Assembly (NCBI GenBank): GCA_034769895.1
Contig: CM068372.1
Span: 237,794,343-237,858,342, forward strand
Source of the DNA: Magicicada septendecula
Taxonomy: Eukaryota > Arthropoda > Insecta > Hemiptera > Cicadidae
Direction: 5' to 3'
Length of the DNA: 64,000 bases
Shown: positions 1-12,784 of the stretch, one piece after another
How the letters are laid out: every line of letters starts with the position of its first letter
Position numbering within the stretch: position 1 is the first letter of the stretch
Program-made: the position numbers and the translations under genes
The notes under the pieces: model-generated
Told to the model about the DNA's origin: nothing
Seen by the model: the letters and a program-made list of their open reading frames with translations, nothing else
The model's database searches: none

Positions 1-1235
1 TTGACAAATACCAGAATAATTTCAGTAATATCCTTTAGTATGAAGAACAAGAAGTTTTTGTTCTAAAGCTTCTACGGAAGTCGAATTTGTTCCATGATGT
101 TCTATTTGCATATTCTCGAACGTTCCAGAAGAAAATGTTACTCAAAAGTACCGGAAGTCATGAATAAAAATTAAAACAATGCACCTTACAAAGAGTATAT
201 AAGCGAGACCAAAATCGACACAAGGAGGACTTTGTGCTTTGAATCCACAAGAGACACTTCACATACGAATCCGAACATCTAATCCAAGGCAAACTGGAAG
301 AAGAGGAATCCGACCCGAAAACTCAAAAAAGGCTTTTCCCCGTACTAGACGAAAGACTTACTTAACCTAAAAAGGAGTATATCGCTAAATCGCTAACGTG
401 CCTGTTGAATAGAGCAACAGCACGAAAATGTTAATAGAACGCACACAGCCAAATATCCAGCGGCCCCGAAAAGGACCGATTTTAATAGAGAAAAATCAAA
501 TTTTGCTGGTATTTGCGAAAATAGACAGACTTTGACAAAATTCCAAACATATTACTGACGGAAGCCTACTACATTGAATCGTAACTAGCGCTGAGACGGC
601 AGTATAGCGAGGCCACGCAGTCAGCTGTTTTTTCGCCGGCAATTTAAAGCATAGAAACAGTACGATTTTTATTTAAATTGTGCGTAGTGTTCAAATCGTC
701 AATTGACTTTTAAATAGTTACCAGTGAGTGAGGAAACGTAAATACGAAGAAGCGCAAGATTGGAGTCGTCCCCAAGAACAGTGTCCAGTGAAGGAAGTAC
801 TTACCCACCGGAACGTGAGTTGTCCAAAATTGAAATCTTTTTTACCTGGTATCCTTGTAACACAATTGTAGTGCATATGTCAAACACCTTCAATTCACAC
901 AAATTTTGTAAAGCATCCCACTGATTTGTCTTGATAGTTCAAAGGAGTCATGTCCTGAGTATAAAGTTTTTCCAAAGATTAAATTCATGTAATTCAACTG
1001 AGAAATAAAATTTTTATTAGCCGATACTTAATAAAATCTTGTCAATAATTTTTGTAACTCTGCAACTTTGCATAATTTTACTGTTAGTCCTTCAGACGAT
1101 TTTTATGAAATAAAAGTCATTAAACATATGTTATTTGCAACTAAAATTGTCTTGTTTACATTTCTTATATAACTAATTTTATAATTTAAAAATCAAATTT
1201 AAATAATAATTAATTTCTTGGAATAAATATCCAAG
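1..1235 (+). repeat. Probable 5' LTR of element A (left edge at or beyond the window start)
   Basis: This stretch precedes a primer-binding-site-like motif at 1236 and a gag reading frame at 1494, so its position is that of a 5' LTR. A TATA-type motif (TATATAAG, 196-203) could be the LTR promoter. I could not find a second copy after the pol region, so the LTR assignment is by position only. The left edge may lie outside the window. Confidence 0.4.
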
Positions 1236-1246
1236 TGGCGCCCACA
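1236..1246 (+). other. Weak primer binding site of element A
   Basis: TGGCGCCCA matches the first nine bases complementary to the 3' end of arthropod tRNA-Lys (full site TGGCGCCCAACGTGGGGC, present in element D). The match then fails and becomes CA-rich. Either the site is decayed or this element uses another primer. Confidence 0.35.
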
Positions 1247-1493
1247 CACATACACATATTAGCATAAGTTGTGTTTGCAGGACTACATCTTCGAAGAGAA
1301 ACAGGCAATTAGTAAGTATAAGTGCGCGGAGTGTAACACCCGACCTTTTATTATTTGTTATATATATATGTGTGTGTGTGTGTATTTAAATGGCTTCTAA
1401 TTTGAAGATAGTGCTTAGAATAGATTATATATTTTAACATACGTAGTATATAAGATTTAAAGGTGCTTTTGTAACTTCGTCTCAGTCGTAAGA

Positions 1494-2975
1494 ATGGCTC
1501 AATTTAACCCCGACTTATTGTTAAAGGACGAACTGAGCTATGAAGCTTTGTTACGCGGTCTCCCATACTCTAACGTAACGGTAGCGGAACTGCTCAAAAC
1601 ATTACGCGAGAATAGACCCGACGTACCCTCGCTGTTAAATCGTTTAAGCGTAGTAGACTTTGAGAGTGAAAGGGAAACGTGCTATCATAAATATAAGGAG
1701 CTTACCTCCATCGCACAAACCCTGCGAGATGAGAAATCCCCCGCTTTAATTTTAAGAACCACGCAAAGAATAGAACATCTAACCCGCCGCATCAGCAATT
1801 TGTTGAATTGGCCCGGTGATAAAGTTACTCCGCATGACGTGCAAAAATTCGCGGAAGAAGCTTTACAACAATTACCTGAGATAATGCGCTAATTACGTAG
1901 AAGGTCAGAATCTTTTAGAAGAGAAGAGATCGAAGAAGCGATGACGAAACTAAATATCTCCCCCACTCAATCTCCTACTCAAGAACAGCAATCCAGTGCT
2001 GTAAGTTTTAAATTTCTCCAGGAATCTACTATAGAACCCAGTAAGGATCGGTTAACGGTTAGTCAAGTGAATACCCTCCCCGTAACCGCAGCTCCACTTC
2101 CAAACGAACTAGAGAATATTACCAGTAATTACGATTTACCACCTCTTTTACAGACAAACCAATCAGCGGAAAAACATGTAATGACGCCGCAATTAAATTT
2201 CAGCACTGAGTTCTATGGAAAAATAACTCACCCCGTAGAACGGATTTTATCTGAAATACCCACCACAGATGGGCTGAATATTACTAAACTCCTAGGCTTT
2301 ATTAAGTATCTGTTACAAATAAAGGATCTACGACAGCTAAAAGATGACCAAATTTTACAAGTACTTCTACCCAAATGTAGATTTCCTTTAAAAGATCGTG
2401 TGTTAGAGTCACTAAGGTATCATCACCCAGTAGAAGAACTACATACCTCCCTAATAAGACATTTCATCCCCACCGGTATCTACGAAGAATTAAAGCGGAA
2501 TTCCGTACTTCGTGTGCAAGGAGCGTACGAGAGACTAGCTCATTATATATCTGAAATAAGGGAATCGGCCTTATTACTACAAGTCAACTGGAGTGAACAA
2601 CAGCTAGTAGACACTATCTTAGTAGGACTATCTCCCGAGAAGCGATCTCGATTAGCACTTATGAAGAGACCCACCACATTCACAGAACTGGAACTGTGTT
2701 GCATCCATTCATCCAACGTCTGGTATTCAGATCAGAACAGACGCGTGTTAATGTCTCAGACTCAACGCAGGAATGAATCACTACCCCTAGGGTCCGATAC
2801 TCGAACATACAGCGATAAGCGATTCTTAAGAAATTCTAAAACTCAGCACTACCCCAATACATCAAAACACCTACAAAAACCCCAACAGCATGCGAGCGAT
2901 GCCAATAACGAGAGAAGATGTTATAACTGTGGAAAGACCGGACACATTAGTAAACAATGTAAACTAAAACAGTGA
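1494..2975 (+). pseudogene. gag: Element A gag, one in-frame stop
   Basis: Gag forms the capsid/nucleocapsid shell of the retrotransposon particle. The frame starts with ATG at 1494 and runs to TGA at 2973-2975, interrupted by one in-frame TAA at 1890-1892. The first part (132 residues) has the KDELSYEALLRGL motif seen at the start of many arthropod Ty3/gypsy Gag proteins. The second part has a helical capsid-like region (about residues 100-260 after the stop) with the RHFIPTGIYEELK motif. It ends in a CCHC zinc knuckle, CYNCGKTGHISKQC (C-x2-C-x4-H-x4-C). The reading frame is the same on both sides of the stop, so a single nonsense change explains the break. Protease should follow but is missing. 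Confident of gag; the exact start is uncertain. Confidence 0.85.
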
Positions 2976-3010
2976 ACCCCTGTTTTCACTGTTTTTAACA
3001 GTGAAGCCCC
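2966..3010 (+). repeat. Deletion junction of element A with direct and inverted repeats
   Basis: The gag stop is followed within 30 bases by sequence encoding the RT/RNase H connection, so protease and nearly all of reverse transcriptase are gone. The junction carries a near-direct repeat (AACAGTGAACCCC at 2968-2980, AACAGTGAAGCCCC at 2997-3010). It also carries a 9-bp inverted repeat (AAAACAGTG 2966-2974, CACTGTTTT 2987-2995). Such repeats favour deletion or template switching during reverse transcription. Confidence 0.6.
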
Positions 3011-4814
3011 ATTAAACGCATTAAGGAAGAAAGGAACGAAATTCGAGTGGACTACTCGACACCAAGCCGCATTTGAAACACTCAAAGAAAGCATAATATC
3101 TCCCCCTGTATTGCAGTTAGCAGATTTCAGTAAACCATTTGTCGTACAGACAGACAGTTCGAGTGTAGCATTAGGAGCAGTGATATACCAAGAGACAGAT
3201 AATACAAGACTACCAATCAGCTATGCTTCACGTACATTGACGGACCAAGAAAGGAAATTCTCTGCTTATGAACTCGAATGTTTAGCTGTAGTGTTCGCCT
3301 TTGAAAAATTCAAACCTTTTTTGGAACACAAGGAATTTCTACTAGAGACTGACAATCAAGCTTTATCGTGGTTGTTGAACCATCTAAAACAATTAGGTCG
3401 TATCGGTAGATGGGTGTTAAAATTAAATTGCTACAAGTTTAAAGTACAACATATTCGTGGTACCCAAAATGTAGTTGCCGATACACTATCCCGCATGTTC
3501 CAACTACCCAATAAAATACCAGGAGAAGAAAAGATTGAAACCGCTACTACCAATACGCTAATAAACGAATTCCCATTTGCATTTAAGGATATAGCGCACC
3601 ACCAACAACAAGATCCTTATTTAAGTAAAATAATAGAAGAAATAGACAAAGGAAATTATTCTGAAAAGTATACCTTGAGTAAACGAGTACTTTGTTATAA
3701 AAAGGCTAACGGAAAGTCATTGAGAATAATAGCCCCTGACATTATTAAACCCATGCTCATGGAATACTACCACTCATCCACCATTGGAGCTCATCTGGGA
3801 ATAAGGAAAACGATACACCGTATTCGCAAGGACTATCATTGGGAAAACATGAACAGTCAAATAACTAGGTTCGTGAAACAATGCGAAATCTGCGCCCTTA
3901 GCAAGCCAGCGAGAAACAGTCAAATCGGGAAATTAATCTCGGAAATCCCCACGACACCTTTTTCAAAGATATACATAGATTTTTCTGGACCATATCCCCG
4001 TTCTAAGTCAGGAAATACAATGCTATTAATTTGCGTGGACTCTTTCACTAAATTCGTATGGATGTATCCTATGAGACGTGCCTTAGCATCTACGACAGTA
4101 AAAATTCTGCAAGAGAGACTATTTAAAGACTTCGGTACACCAGTACACCTAGTATCTGACAACGGACCTCAGTTTATATCCAAAGAATTTAATGACATGT
4201 GTTTCAAACTAGGAATAAATCACATTACAGTCACAGAGTACCGACCGCAAGGGAACCTAGCTGAAAGATACTTGCGAAACCTAAAATCAGCCTTAATAGC
4301 TTACCACGCTAAAGATCAAACAGCTTGGGATCAAAATCTATCCTGGATACAATTTGCCTTCAATTAGGCGTATCATGAAGAACATAAATCGACACCCTTT
4401 GGTTTACTATGCAAGTATAAACTGAACCACCCGTTAGCCACCAAGTGGAAAATTCATGAATTATTACCCCTCGAAATAAATGGGAGTAATATAAGAAAAA
4501 AATGGAACGATGCTCGCGCAAATTTGAGAGCGAACTTACTAAAATCGCGAAAATATCACGAGCAGAATAATAGGGAAATAAAGTACAAGGTAGGTGACTT
4601 GGTTATGTATAAAACTCACCCGACGAGTGGAGTCGTTGATAGGACCACCTCCAAGCTATCTTACCGATGGTGTGGCCCCTACACGATTCACAAGTACATC
4701 ACTCCCGTAACAGTAGCACTGTACGAACCAAATACGGATAATTACGTTCGCAGAAGTCATGTGTCACAAATAAAAAATTTTTCATCATGGAGAAATACGA
4801 TTGTGAGCAAGTAG
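3003..4814 (+). pseudogene. pol: Element A pol remnant: RNase H and integrase
   Basis: This is the 3' half of a Ty3/gypsy pol. In order it holds the RT connection (from 3003), RNase H with FVVQTDSSS, ELECLAVV and LETDNQALSW supplying the D, E and D catalytic positions, and an integrase zinc-binding HHCC region ending CEICALSK. The integrase core has D in IYIDFSGPY, D in VSDNGPQF and E in LAERYLRNLK, so the DDE triad is present. A GPY/F-type C-terminal domain follows (KVGDLVMYKTHP, WCGPYTIHKY). A TAG at 4365-4367 interrupts the frame after the catalytic glutamate; the frame continues unchanged to 4814. The reverse transcriptase catalytic core is absent. Element A therefore cannot move by itself, though the lesions are few. 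Confidence 0.88.
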
Positions 4815-7800
4815 GTAAACAAAGACAACGACCTAAGTATTATGAAATACATATAGGCAACAACCCATATTGTAATTGAGTCTAAACTCAAACACCTCGT
4901 AAGAATAAGAGCGAGGCCTGATCAACCTTAGCTCCTGTTCTACGAAAATAAAATAAATAATGAGAAGTCAGCTGACGAACCACAAACCCCTACTATAGCA
5001 ATCGAAAAATTAAAAATTTAATTTTCCTTCTCGACCAGTCTGTCTTCACGCAGCGGTGGCAGCGACTCCAAGAACAGAGCCATAAACAAAGTTAATTGGG
5101 GTAGGCGACAACTAACGCCAATATCAGACAATGGAAGCGTGTTCAGCACGAGGTAACAAAAGGAACGACGACTCAAGTTGACAGGAGTGGACCAACGGAG
5201 AACTATGACACCAAAACAAACCGAACAATGTACTTGGGCTCAGTCACACGTTTACGCAGAATCGAAGCGAAGATACATTTAAGGGTGTAGCTAAGAAACT
5301 AGTTCACGACAAAAAACGAGACGAGGCACAAAGAATTGAGGAAGTATTGCATTCTATAGAAACGATCCAAGCAACAAATTGTGAATAGAAGCAGCGATGT
5401 CGCACAGCGGGATGTACGCCTAAGTGACAAGCTGAGATTTACAACGAGAAAGCGTGGAGGTTGCAGCTGTTGACACTGGATGGAAAACGGTTAATTGCCA
5501 GGACGCGGAGTTACAGAAACGAACAATACTCAAGATGTTAGAGTAAACCCTTGCTTGAAACTCGAAACAATAAGTTGACTGACAGGCGAGGAATTGTCTT
5601 GCATTTCTCCGAACGAGAGTGACGCCTGGACAAGACGATTCAAAGGACATATCTAGCTACCTATCAGAACAAAGTATTTCACGAAAGAGAGCGAAGGAGA
5701 AGCCAGTTTCCATAGCAACTAGGAGAAGAACAAATCAGAGGGTAGAATACTGGAAGACTTCGAGAGAGGGTAGTTACTCAGCCTATCATAGTAATCTTAG
5801 GCGTGGACAAGCCAGAGACCAAAATTCTAGTAGGGAGACGTTGATAAAAACTAAGTGTCTGACGCGGGACGAAGAGACTTACATAAAATTTTGAGTCGTT
5901 CGCGACGAAGTCTTATAATAATTTTACGAAGCAGTCTTACATAAATTATCGAGCAGTTCGCGAAGTATCTTATAATATTTTCGGACTAAAAAAGTATTAG
6001 AGAGACACGTAACTCTCGTGATTAATTTTATAATGTTACAAACAATTTCATAAGTTTATTAAGTGCCGTACTTATATCAAGAACAGTCACGTGAATTTTA
6101 GATAGTGAATCGGTATTATCGATCAACCGTGAAGTCTTAAGGTACGCGATATAGTGAACTAAACGGACATAGTGAAGTTCGGACTGAACTTTATTGAACT
6201 TAGAATATATATAATCGTTTGCGGCTTAGAAAACAGTATAACGAACAACAATTCACAATGTGCGTGAACGACACAGTTATATTTATAATTTACAGTAATC
6301 AAGACGCTCTTATTCAAAAGAACTATTAGACAACCACACAATAATACCTTGTGTAGACACACAAAGAAATACACTGAACACTTAAGTAAGCATTTATTAC
6401 TTAATGATGGTTGTACGCGGAGACGAGGTGAATTGTGCGGACAGTGAATAAACATAACACACCTACATTATTCTGTTAACGATGCGTGTGCAAATAACCA
6501 GTGAAAGTGATCATCATCATCATCATTATCCAATGGAGCACCGTCTTCAACAATCGTCATCACCTGGAATATAGCACCGATGGAAATAACGGATAAACTA
6601 TTACCAAATAACACTTTATGATTCTATTAGTATAGTCAAACTACTGTCCTGTATCTTTCAAAGAATCTAACCTGAGTAATTATGAGAAAAGTTAATAAAA
6701 GAAAGTTGCATTCAAATATATAATCATGATCTATTAAAGTCAATCCATCTGGATGTATGAACGCATTAGATAAAGTAAATATTATTTGATCTTGTTGTAT
6801 GTATATTTTATATATGTTGTATGTATTTCAGAGAGCAATTAAGGAGGAATTTATATGTTGATGTGTATATGTCCCAAGTTTTGATGTATTTACAGGTACC
6901 AGGAAAATATATGTTTTTTTATTAAATACGAATTGTTTAACGTATAATAAATTAGTACGTAAGTAGATCAATAATGCGTTCATCTTTATCAGAAAACCCA
7001 GTGTAATACACAATTCAATTCACTACTATAACCACATAAATTTTAGTGTATATTGAGTGAACACTCTTGAGAATATTAAAATCTTATATAACATTTAATT
7101 ACACTGTCGTAAATGGCGACTAACACACGAATCGATCTACATTAGTGATTGATCAATAAACATAAAGAACCATATTAATCTTAAAGAAGCAACCTGAGTA
7201 ATTAATAGATTTGTACCTTAATTACATTGTTGTAATTGGCCTGTGAAGGGTATACTTCATTAATCAATACATAATTAATTTAAGTAATTCACAAATTAAT
7301 TAATTACACGGTACTACCTAAGTAAACTAAAGGTAACATTATTGTTATTACAACATATTATAGGTTACTGATTACGATGAACATGATGATAGTAATAAAC
7401 TGAATAATAGTTCACGTGTGCGATTCTTACAGTATAGCTGTATACACGTATACAAGTGTATACCTGAAATATACTGAAACATACTCATGAGTGTAACTCC
7501 GTAAAACGAGTGAAAAAAAAGCCGGTAGTAGCATTAAGAAATAGAAATAAAGTAGATTTAAATATTTGTGTATTTTATGTGTTTTATGAGTGTTAAAGTT
7601 TAAGTGATTCAAATAGTATGTAAGATAATCGTAGATTTCTTACGAATAAATTATTGTAAATCAAAGTAACCTTTGTAGAAAGAAATTTCATCATGAGGTT
7701 CTGAGCCAAATATAATTCTACCTCTTAGATATCTCCTTTGGAATCCACAAATGTCGTCCCATGTGTCAAATTTTAAATAGCACAAAACAAAACAAATTTT

Positions 7801-8633
7801 TGTTGTGTTCGTAATAACACATAATAAAATAATCCACCCCCCCCGCTGTAGCAAATACCTGTACAAACAAGTGAAAAGCCAGTACGGACACGCAAATTAT
7901 ACAGTTGTTACGCTAATTAAAATAATCATTGTAATGATCTCTAAAAAACGTGATAGTTACAAATAAAATACTGACGAAAATAAAGAAGCTGTGGTAATTA
8001 GTAGTAGCTAATTAAAGGTAAAATAATAATAATAAAAGAACGAACTACTTTTCTCTCGATGTGTAAATTACGCCAGATCCCTACTCACGGCCACAAAACC
8101 TACCCCAGTCGTCTCTGAATTACGCCCAAGCCATCTGCTTTGCCATGCGTTGTCACAAGAAATACGTGTTACATTACATAACTATGTATAAATAAATAGA
8201 TGCTTCTTGGTAACAAGAGCAATAAGTAGAGGAGAGTGAAAATATGTAGTTAAAATGTAAAGGAAGTTATGTAGTTAAAAAGTAAATATATAAACAGTTC
8301 CATCACATCTCTTTAAGAAAGTGTTTAACAATTAAATTATGTACAATACCGAATCAGAATGTAACATTAGTGCAGTGTAAACAAAATGTGAAAAGTGAAA
8401 ACGACCGTCTGAAGGAAATCAACAACCACACTATGAGCATCACGTACCCAGAGACAGAGCATCATGACTAAACTACCAACTTAGAGTCAACAGTTTAAAT
8501 GGAGGACCACAAACTGCAGCTACGAACATCCAGAAAACACCACCGTAGAGGATCATGAAGAGGACCCTTCGTGGACATACCCCATACCCAGGTGACACGG
8601 AAGCATAACTTCTGTGGTTATATTTCTTCTAAC
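4815..8633. other. Non-coding, AT-rich; possible 3' untranslated part of element A
   Basis: No convincing gene. The first kilobase may be the 3' leader of element A; no repeat of the 1-1235 sequence is recognisable here, so the 3' LTR is missing or unrelated. An imperfect tandem pair of about 55 bases lies at 5876-5985 (shared GTTCGCGA and TCTTATAATA). A 14-base word, AACCTGAGTAATTA, recurs at 6669 and 7191. Confidence 0.5.
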
Positions 8634-8646
8634 AACCCAGAGTAAA

Positions 8647-8900
8647 TGAATTGTTCATGATATCCGGGCTGTTTGGCCGTGGTCCATGGTTTATAACAAA
8701 ACCAATCGTTTCGGCAGCTCCACTGGCTGCCATCATCAGTGGTATAAAAATCCTGCACGCCGGGTGTTTACGTACAGGCCCACAGTACTGTGGGTGGAGC
8801 TGCCGAAACGTTTGGTTTTGTTATAAACCATGGACCACGGCCAAACAGCCCGGATATCATGAACAATTCATCTGACACCGGCCGTGAAAGCCTGAGGAAT
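8647..8900. mobile_element. Fold-back retroposon-like insertion with 13-bp target duplication
   Basis: The insertion is flanked by AACCCAGAGTAAA at 8634-8646 and 8901-8913. Inside, two 78-bp arms (8646-8723 and 8794-8871) are inverted copies with one mismatch, separated by 70 bases. A 29-base unpaired tail (8872-8900) precedes the right duplication. The left arm and loop carry, on the minus strand, the words CTGATGA and GAAAC around a 6-bp stem (GGCAGC/GCTGCC), as in a hammerhead ribozyme core. Long target duplications point to retroposition. Inverted terminal repeats with hammerheads are known in Penelope-like elements, so this may be a non-autonomous relative; that assignment is inference. 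Confidence 0.6.
8708..8739 (-). ncRNA. Hammerhead-ribozyme-like core
   Basis: On the minus strand CTGATGA (8739-8733) is followed by a hairpin with stem GGCAGC/GCTGCC and then GAAAC (8712-8708). These are the two conserved strands of a hammerhead core with stem II between them. There is one extra base between CTGATGA and the stem, and I could not draw convincing stems I and III with a cleavage site, so activity is doubtful. Confidence 0.35.
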
Positions 8901-8913
8901 AACCCAGAGTAAA

Positions 8914-11124
8914 GACCGTATATTTCTCGTAGACTCATATAAATACTGTAAATTGTAACGTAGTAATATGGATAGTTACTGTAACTAAATAATAGTAACC
9001 TGAAGATGCTTACAGGTATAACTAAGTCAATAGTAAATTAAACTATTCTTCAAATAGTTTACATAATGTCAAAATAATATGGAATATCATAAAAATTAGA
9101 ACCCGGATCCGTGGTATTTAATGTAATATACAGCTGTATGGTTTTGAGCTCATTATAGTAATGTTTTAAAAAGAATGAAAGCATTTAGTAATGAATTTAT
9201 TCATTAAGTAAGAATCATGAATGTTGGTATACAACCTGATAGATCGCAAACCTTATTTTGAAAGTTGTAATAAAGAGATGTCTTTGCTAAACCCAAGAGA
9301 GTGAGTAAATTTACGAAAGCTCAGTCAAACTCGTAAACTTTACAGGTTCTCAATTTGTTGGTAAGTAATCAGTAAATATAATGGCAGCCGGTTTAATTGA
9401 CAAAGGCCAATTAAACTGGTTCCCCGTGTTATAATGTCAAGAAGAAGAGTCGTTATAGTATCTTCCTGTAATGATGTTCAACTTTGAGTTTCAGCTCTCA
9501 ACTATGTTATTAGTTCTGTGTTGCGATCCAAAAACATTCCACAGCTTAATAGGAACTTTAGGGTTGTCCATCCATTGCTGAACAAAGTAGTCCATTGTAT
9601 GAGCTAATTTCTATTTTCAGGAAGATTTCCTATGATCAGGAGTCATCCATCTTCTGCTCGATCAATCGGCAAGTATGCGAAAACAGTACACATCCTACAT
9701 GTCAGCCTTATGTTTTAGTTGCTTCATACTTCACAGTCAGCCCAGCGTTTTGTATTTGCCTCCAAACAGTTCGATTAAAATGAAAGTTGCAGTAACAGGA
9801 AATATTTATCTCGTCGCACTGATAGCCGCAGCTTCAAAATCATGTTTTATTAATTTTGGCGACCAGAATGGACACAATTTCTTGGAATGAGCAAATAAAC
9901 ACAAATATGTAGATTTCATTTTATCCAATAAAAGTACAAACAGACTACACACACTTTTCTGTCATGAGGAGCTCTGCCGAGGTCAATGTGCACAGTCTGT
10001 ACCTGCGCGAACTTGTTTGGACAACTTTTAAACGTACCATCGTTCAGCAGGTCTTCGCATGTCCTCGTGCGAAGCCAAGAAGCCTTTTGCCAATTCACCC
10101 GTATGATCGATTTGAAGAAAACTTGAGTTGTTAGGCGGTTATCTATTGATAATTTTGTTAAATAAAGTTGCTTTGAAGCTAGCTTTACACTTGCTTTTTT
10201 TGTGCTTTAAGTACACCCAACTAATCTGGTTATTACCCTTCACATGTAGACGGTGCTGATATCCAACAATTAAAGACGGCTTACCCACCTTCGTTGTTAA
10301 AACATTTCAGTCACAAGAATCCATAATTACACTTGCAAGACAATAACGATGTTAAATATTGTAGGAGGTGGTGAAAACATGAGTATGATGAGAATGTGCG
10401 GTGTAAGAGTTAAATGCTTCTCAACAGTTATCGCGCGTAAAGGGTATGAAAGGCACACCAAAGGTACAGTTTCAAACACGTATCCCAGTTATAACGTGCA
10501 CGATCGTACGACGATAAATAGTCGACCAAGAAATCATCAGATATTTTTGTTTGTTTCAAACAGCACACGTTAGTAACACAAAAAGTATAGCGATAACAGG
10601 TAGACGTGGTGATGATAAATTTCCAAAGGTTTGACGCGCTCCTGGACCACGCCAGCAGAACTTCCTGAGTTACAAAGAATTCTTCGCGAGTTGATAGCAC
10701 ACATTCCAGAGTAACATTCCTTCGACTGTAACACTTACGATTTGACACATACACATCTCTGCTGTGACGTCACTAAAGTGTAAAGTTACCGTGCTCTAAG
10801 AATTTTTGTATAAGCAAGGAAATATATTTTACTTACAATAATATAACAACTATATTACTTACTTACTTATTATATTACTTAACTTGTAACAACTATATTT
10901 TATTATAATGCTGTTTTATAATACTCTACAACGCCAGGATATAGAGAAGATGGGTGTATGACGGGAACCAATATACTAACTTCATACAGCATTAAATTCG
11001 AAACTTCTTTGTTTCTTGTTTTGTGATGATGTAACTGTCTTTTGTCTTAACCTTTGTTTCTTATCCCAACCAGCCCCTCTTGTTTCTTTTCCAAGATTTG
11101 CCCGCTTCAGCCACAGTTTGCATT
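8914..11124. other. No recognisable feature
   Basis: AT-rich sequence. Only short open frames without recognisable domains are present. I see no repeat or gene that I can support. Confidence 0.5.
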
Positions 11125-11168
11125 CAACAACAACAACGACGACGACGACGACGACGACGACGACAACG

Positions 11169-11226
<58 letters not shown>

Positions 11227-11357
11227 CGACGACGACGACGACGACGACGACGACGTAGTGGTAGTAGTAGTAGCAGCAGCAGTAACAGTCATAGTATTGA
11301 TAATAGTAATAATAATAACAACAATAACAACAATAATTATAATGAGTAATAGTAGTA
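11125..11357 (+). repeat. Compound trinucleotide repeat (CAA/CGA/TAG/CAG/AAT)
   Basis: Blocks of AAC, then ACG, AAC again and ACG again, pass into TAG/CAG/TAA units. Because the period is three, every frame stays open and gives homopolymer peptides (N, Q, T, D, R runs). These should not be taken as genes. Confidence 0.95.
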
Positions 11358-12540
11358 GGGTAGTAGTAATAACGATTCTTATTATTGGAAGTGTGTGGAA
11401 AAAATTATGACTTTTATTCAAAAAAGTTTTGGAACGTGTATTAGCATTATAAGCTACATAAACTGATTGACTCCGTTGTCCATGATTCCCAAGCTACCGT
11501 AATTATGGGTGTTATGCTCCTCCAAAGATAAAATTGAAATGCAAATAAAACGAAACAATAAAATGAAAATATTATAATATTAAAAATTATAAAAGTGTTT
11601 ACTTGAAGATGATATTATCAGATTCCAGATAACACAGTTTTCAGATAATCAGAAGCTGTTGTATTGTTGGTAATTTATAACATTTTTCATGTCCACATAT
11701 AAATTTAAATAAGAACACTTTCCTTAGTTAATGAGAACGTTTATTGGTACTAAACACAAATCATTTTATGATGTGGGATTCTTAATAACTGGGTATACCA
11801 CATCAGTGGATTAATCTCTCTCCCCCCAGAGCTACTAAAAATTTTAACAAAATTCTATAATCAATTAAGGTAGGCCTATTTCCAGGACAATGTGTTAAAA
11901 TAAAGCTTATAAAAATTATAGAAATAAAATGAATTAAATATTTGTAAAGTAATAAAGTTAAGAGATTTTGTAAAAATGCCATTAAATAAACATTGGTAAA
12001 TAACGAACGTATTGATAGCATTAACAAACCAATTACGCACTCGCCTGAAAACGAAAACATAACTTATTAGTCTCCTTCTATCTTTTTCGCCCAAACACAC
12101 TTCCCCCTTACAGAGGGACTTATATGTTGTGACTTCTAATATCTCAAACGTTCGAACCTTCGCCTTTGCACAGGTAAACAGGCAGTTTTCTGACTTTAAT
12201 TCGGAAAAATAAGATTTTATTGGCGGATTTTCCATAAAAAACAACGTACTTTAACACCAACCATAAGTCGCTTAAAACGTTCTTGGGACGAGATCCTTAA
12301 ATTAAAGTATAAAGGAATAATAAAACTGGGTTTTTTCAAAATATCTTCAGAAAGGGTCATTTTTACAAGGTCTATTAAGAACACAGATTTAGAAACAAAG
12401 TGATTCCTAATTACATGAAAATTGCCTTTAATTTGAATAAAAGTTAATCAAGATAGAATATTTTTAAATCAGTGGTTTTCCATATTATTTTCAACCCTTA
12501 CACTTCACGTTGTTAAGACTTTGAGAGGAAAAACATTTCT
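11358..12540. other. No recognisable feature
   Basis: AT-rich sequence with overlapping short open frames and no recognisable domain or repeat. Confidence 0.45.
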
Positions 12541-12784
12541 GTGCCCTAGAGGCATAAGACACCATCTCCATTTTTCATAAAATAGAGCTTTTTATATAGT
12601 GTTAATGTACAGACTGTCCTCTTTCTAGTAGAATATGGCACTATCTCCTAGTTATTTTTATGCAGCCAATACGCGTGTTTAAAATAACACTATCTCACAT
12701 TGCTTCTTGAAGCAAACAAAATGTTTTTTAGCTGTCCTGTAAAGTAATGTGTATGTGACATGGTTTCTTATGCCTCTGGTGCAC
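12541..12784. mobile_element. Small inverted-repeat element (MITE)
   Basis: About 28 bases at the left end (starting GTGCCCTAGAGGCATAAGA) are matched, as reverse complement, by the right end (GTGCACCAGAGGCATAAGA read on the minus strand, ending at 12784). The 244-bp interior is non-coding. I cannot define the target duplication, so the superfamily is open. Confidence 0.6.

Noticed and set aside
5619..5894. Possible env-like gene after pol of element A
   Set aside because: Only 91 codons, hydrophilic, without signal peptide, membrane segment or cleavage motif.
11016..11421. Overlapping open frames encoding Thr, Asn/Asp, Gln/Arg, Leu/Ser runs
   Set aside because: All arise from a trinucleotide repeat, which keeps every frame open; no flanking domain.
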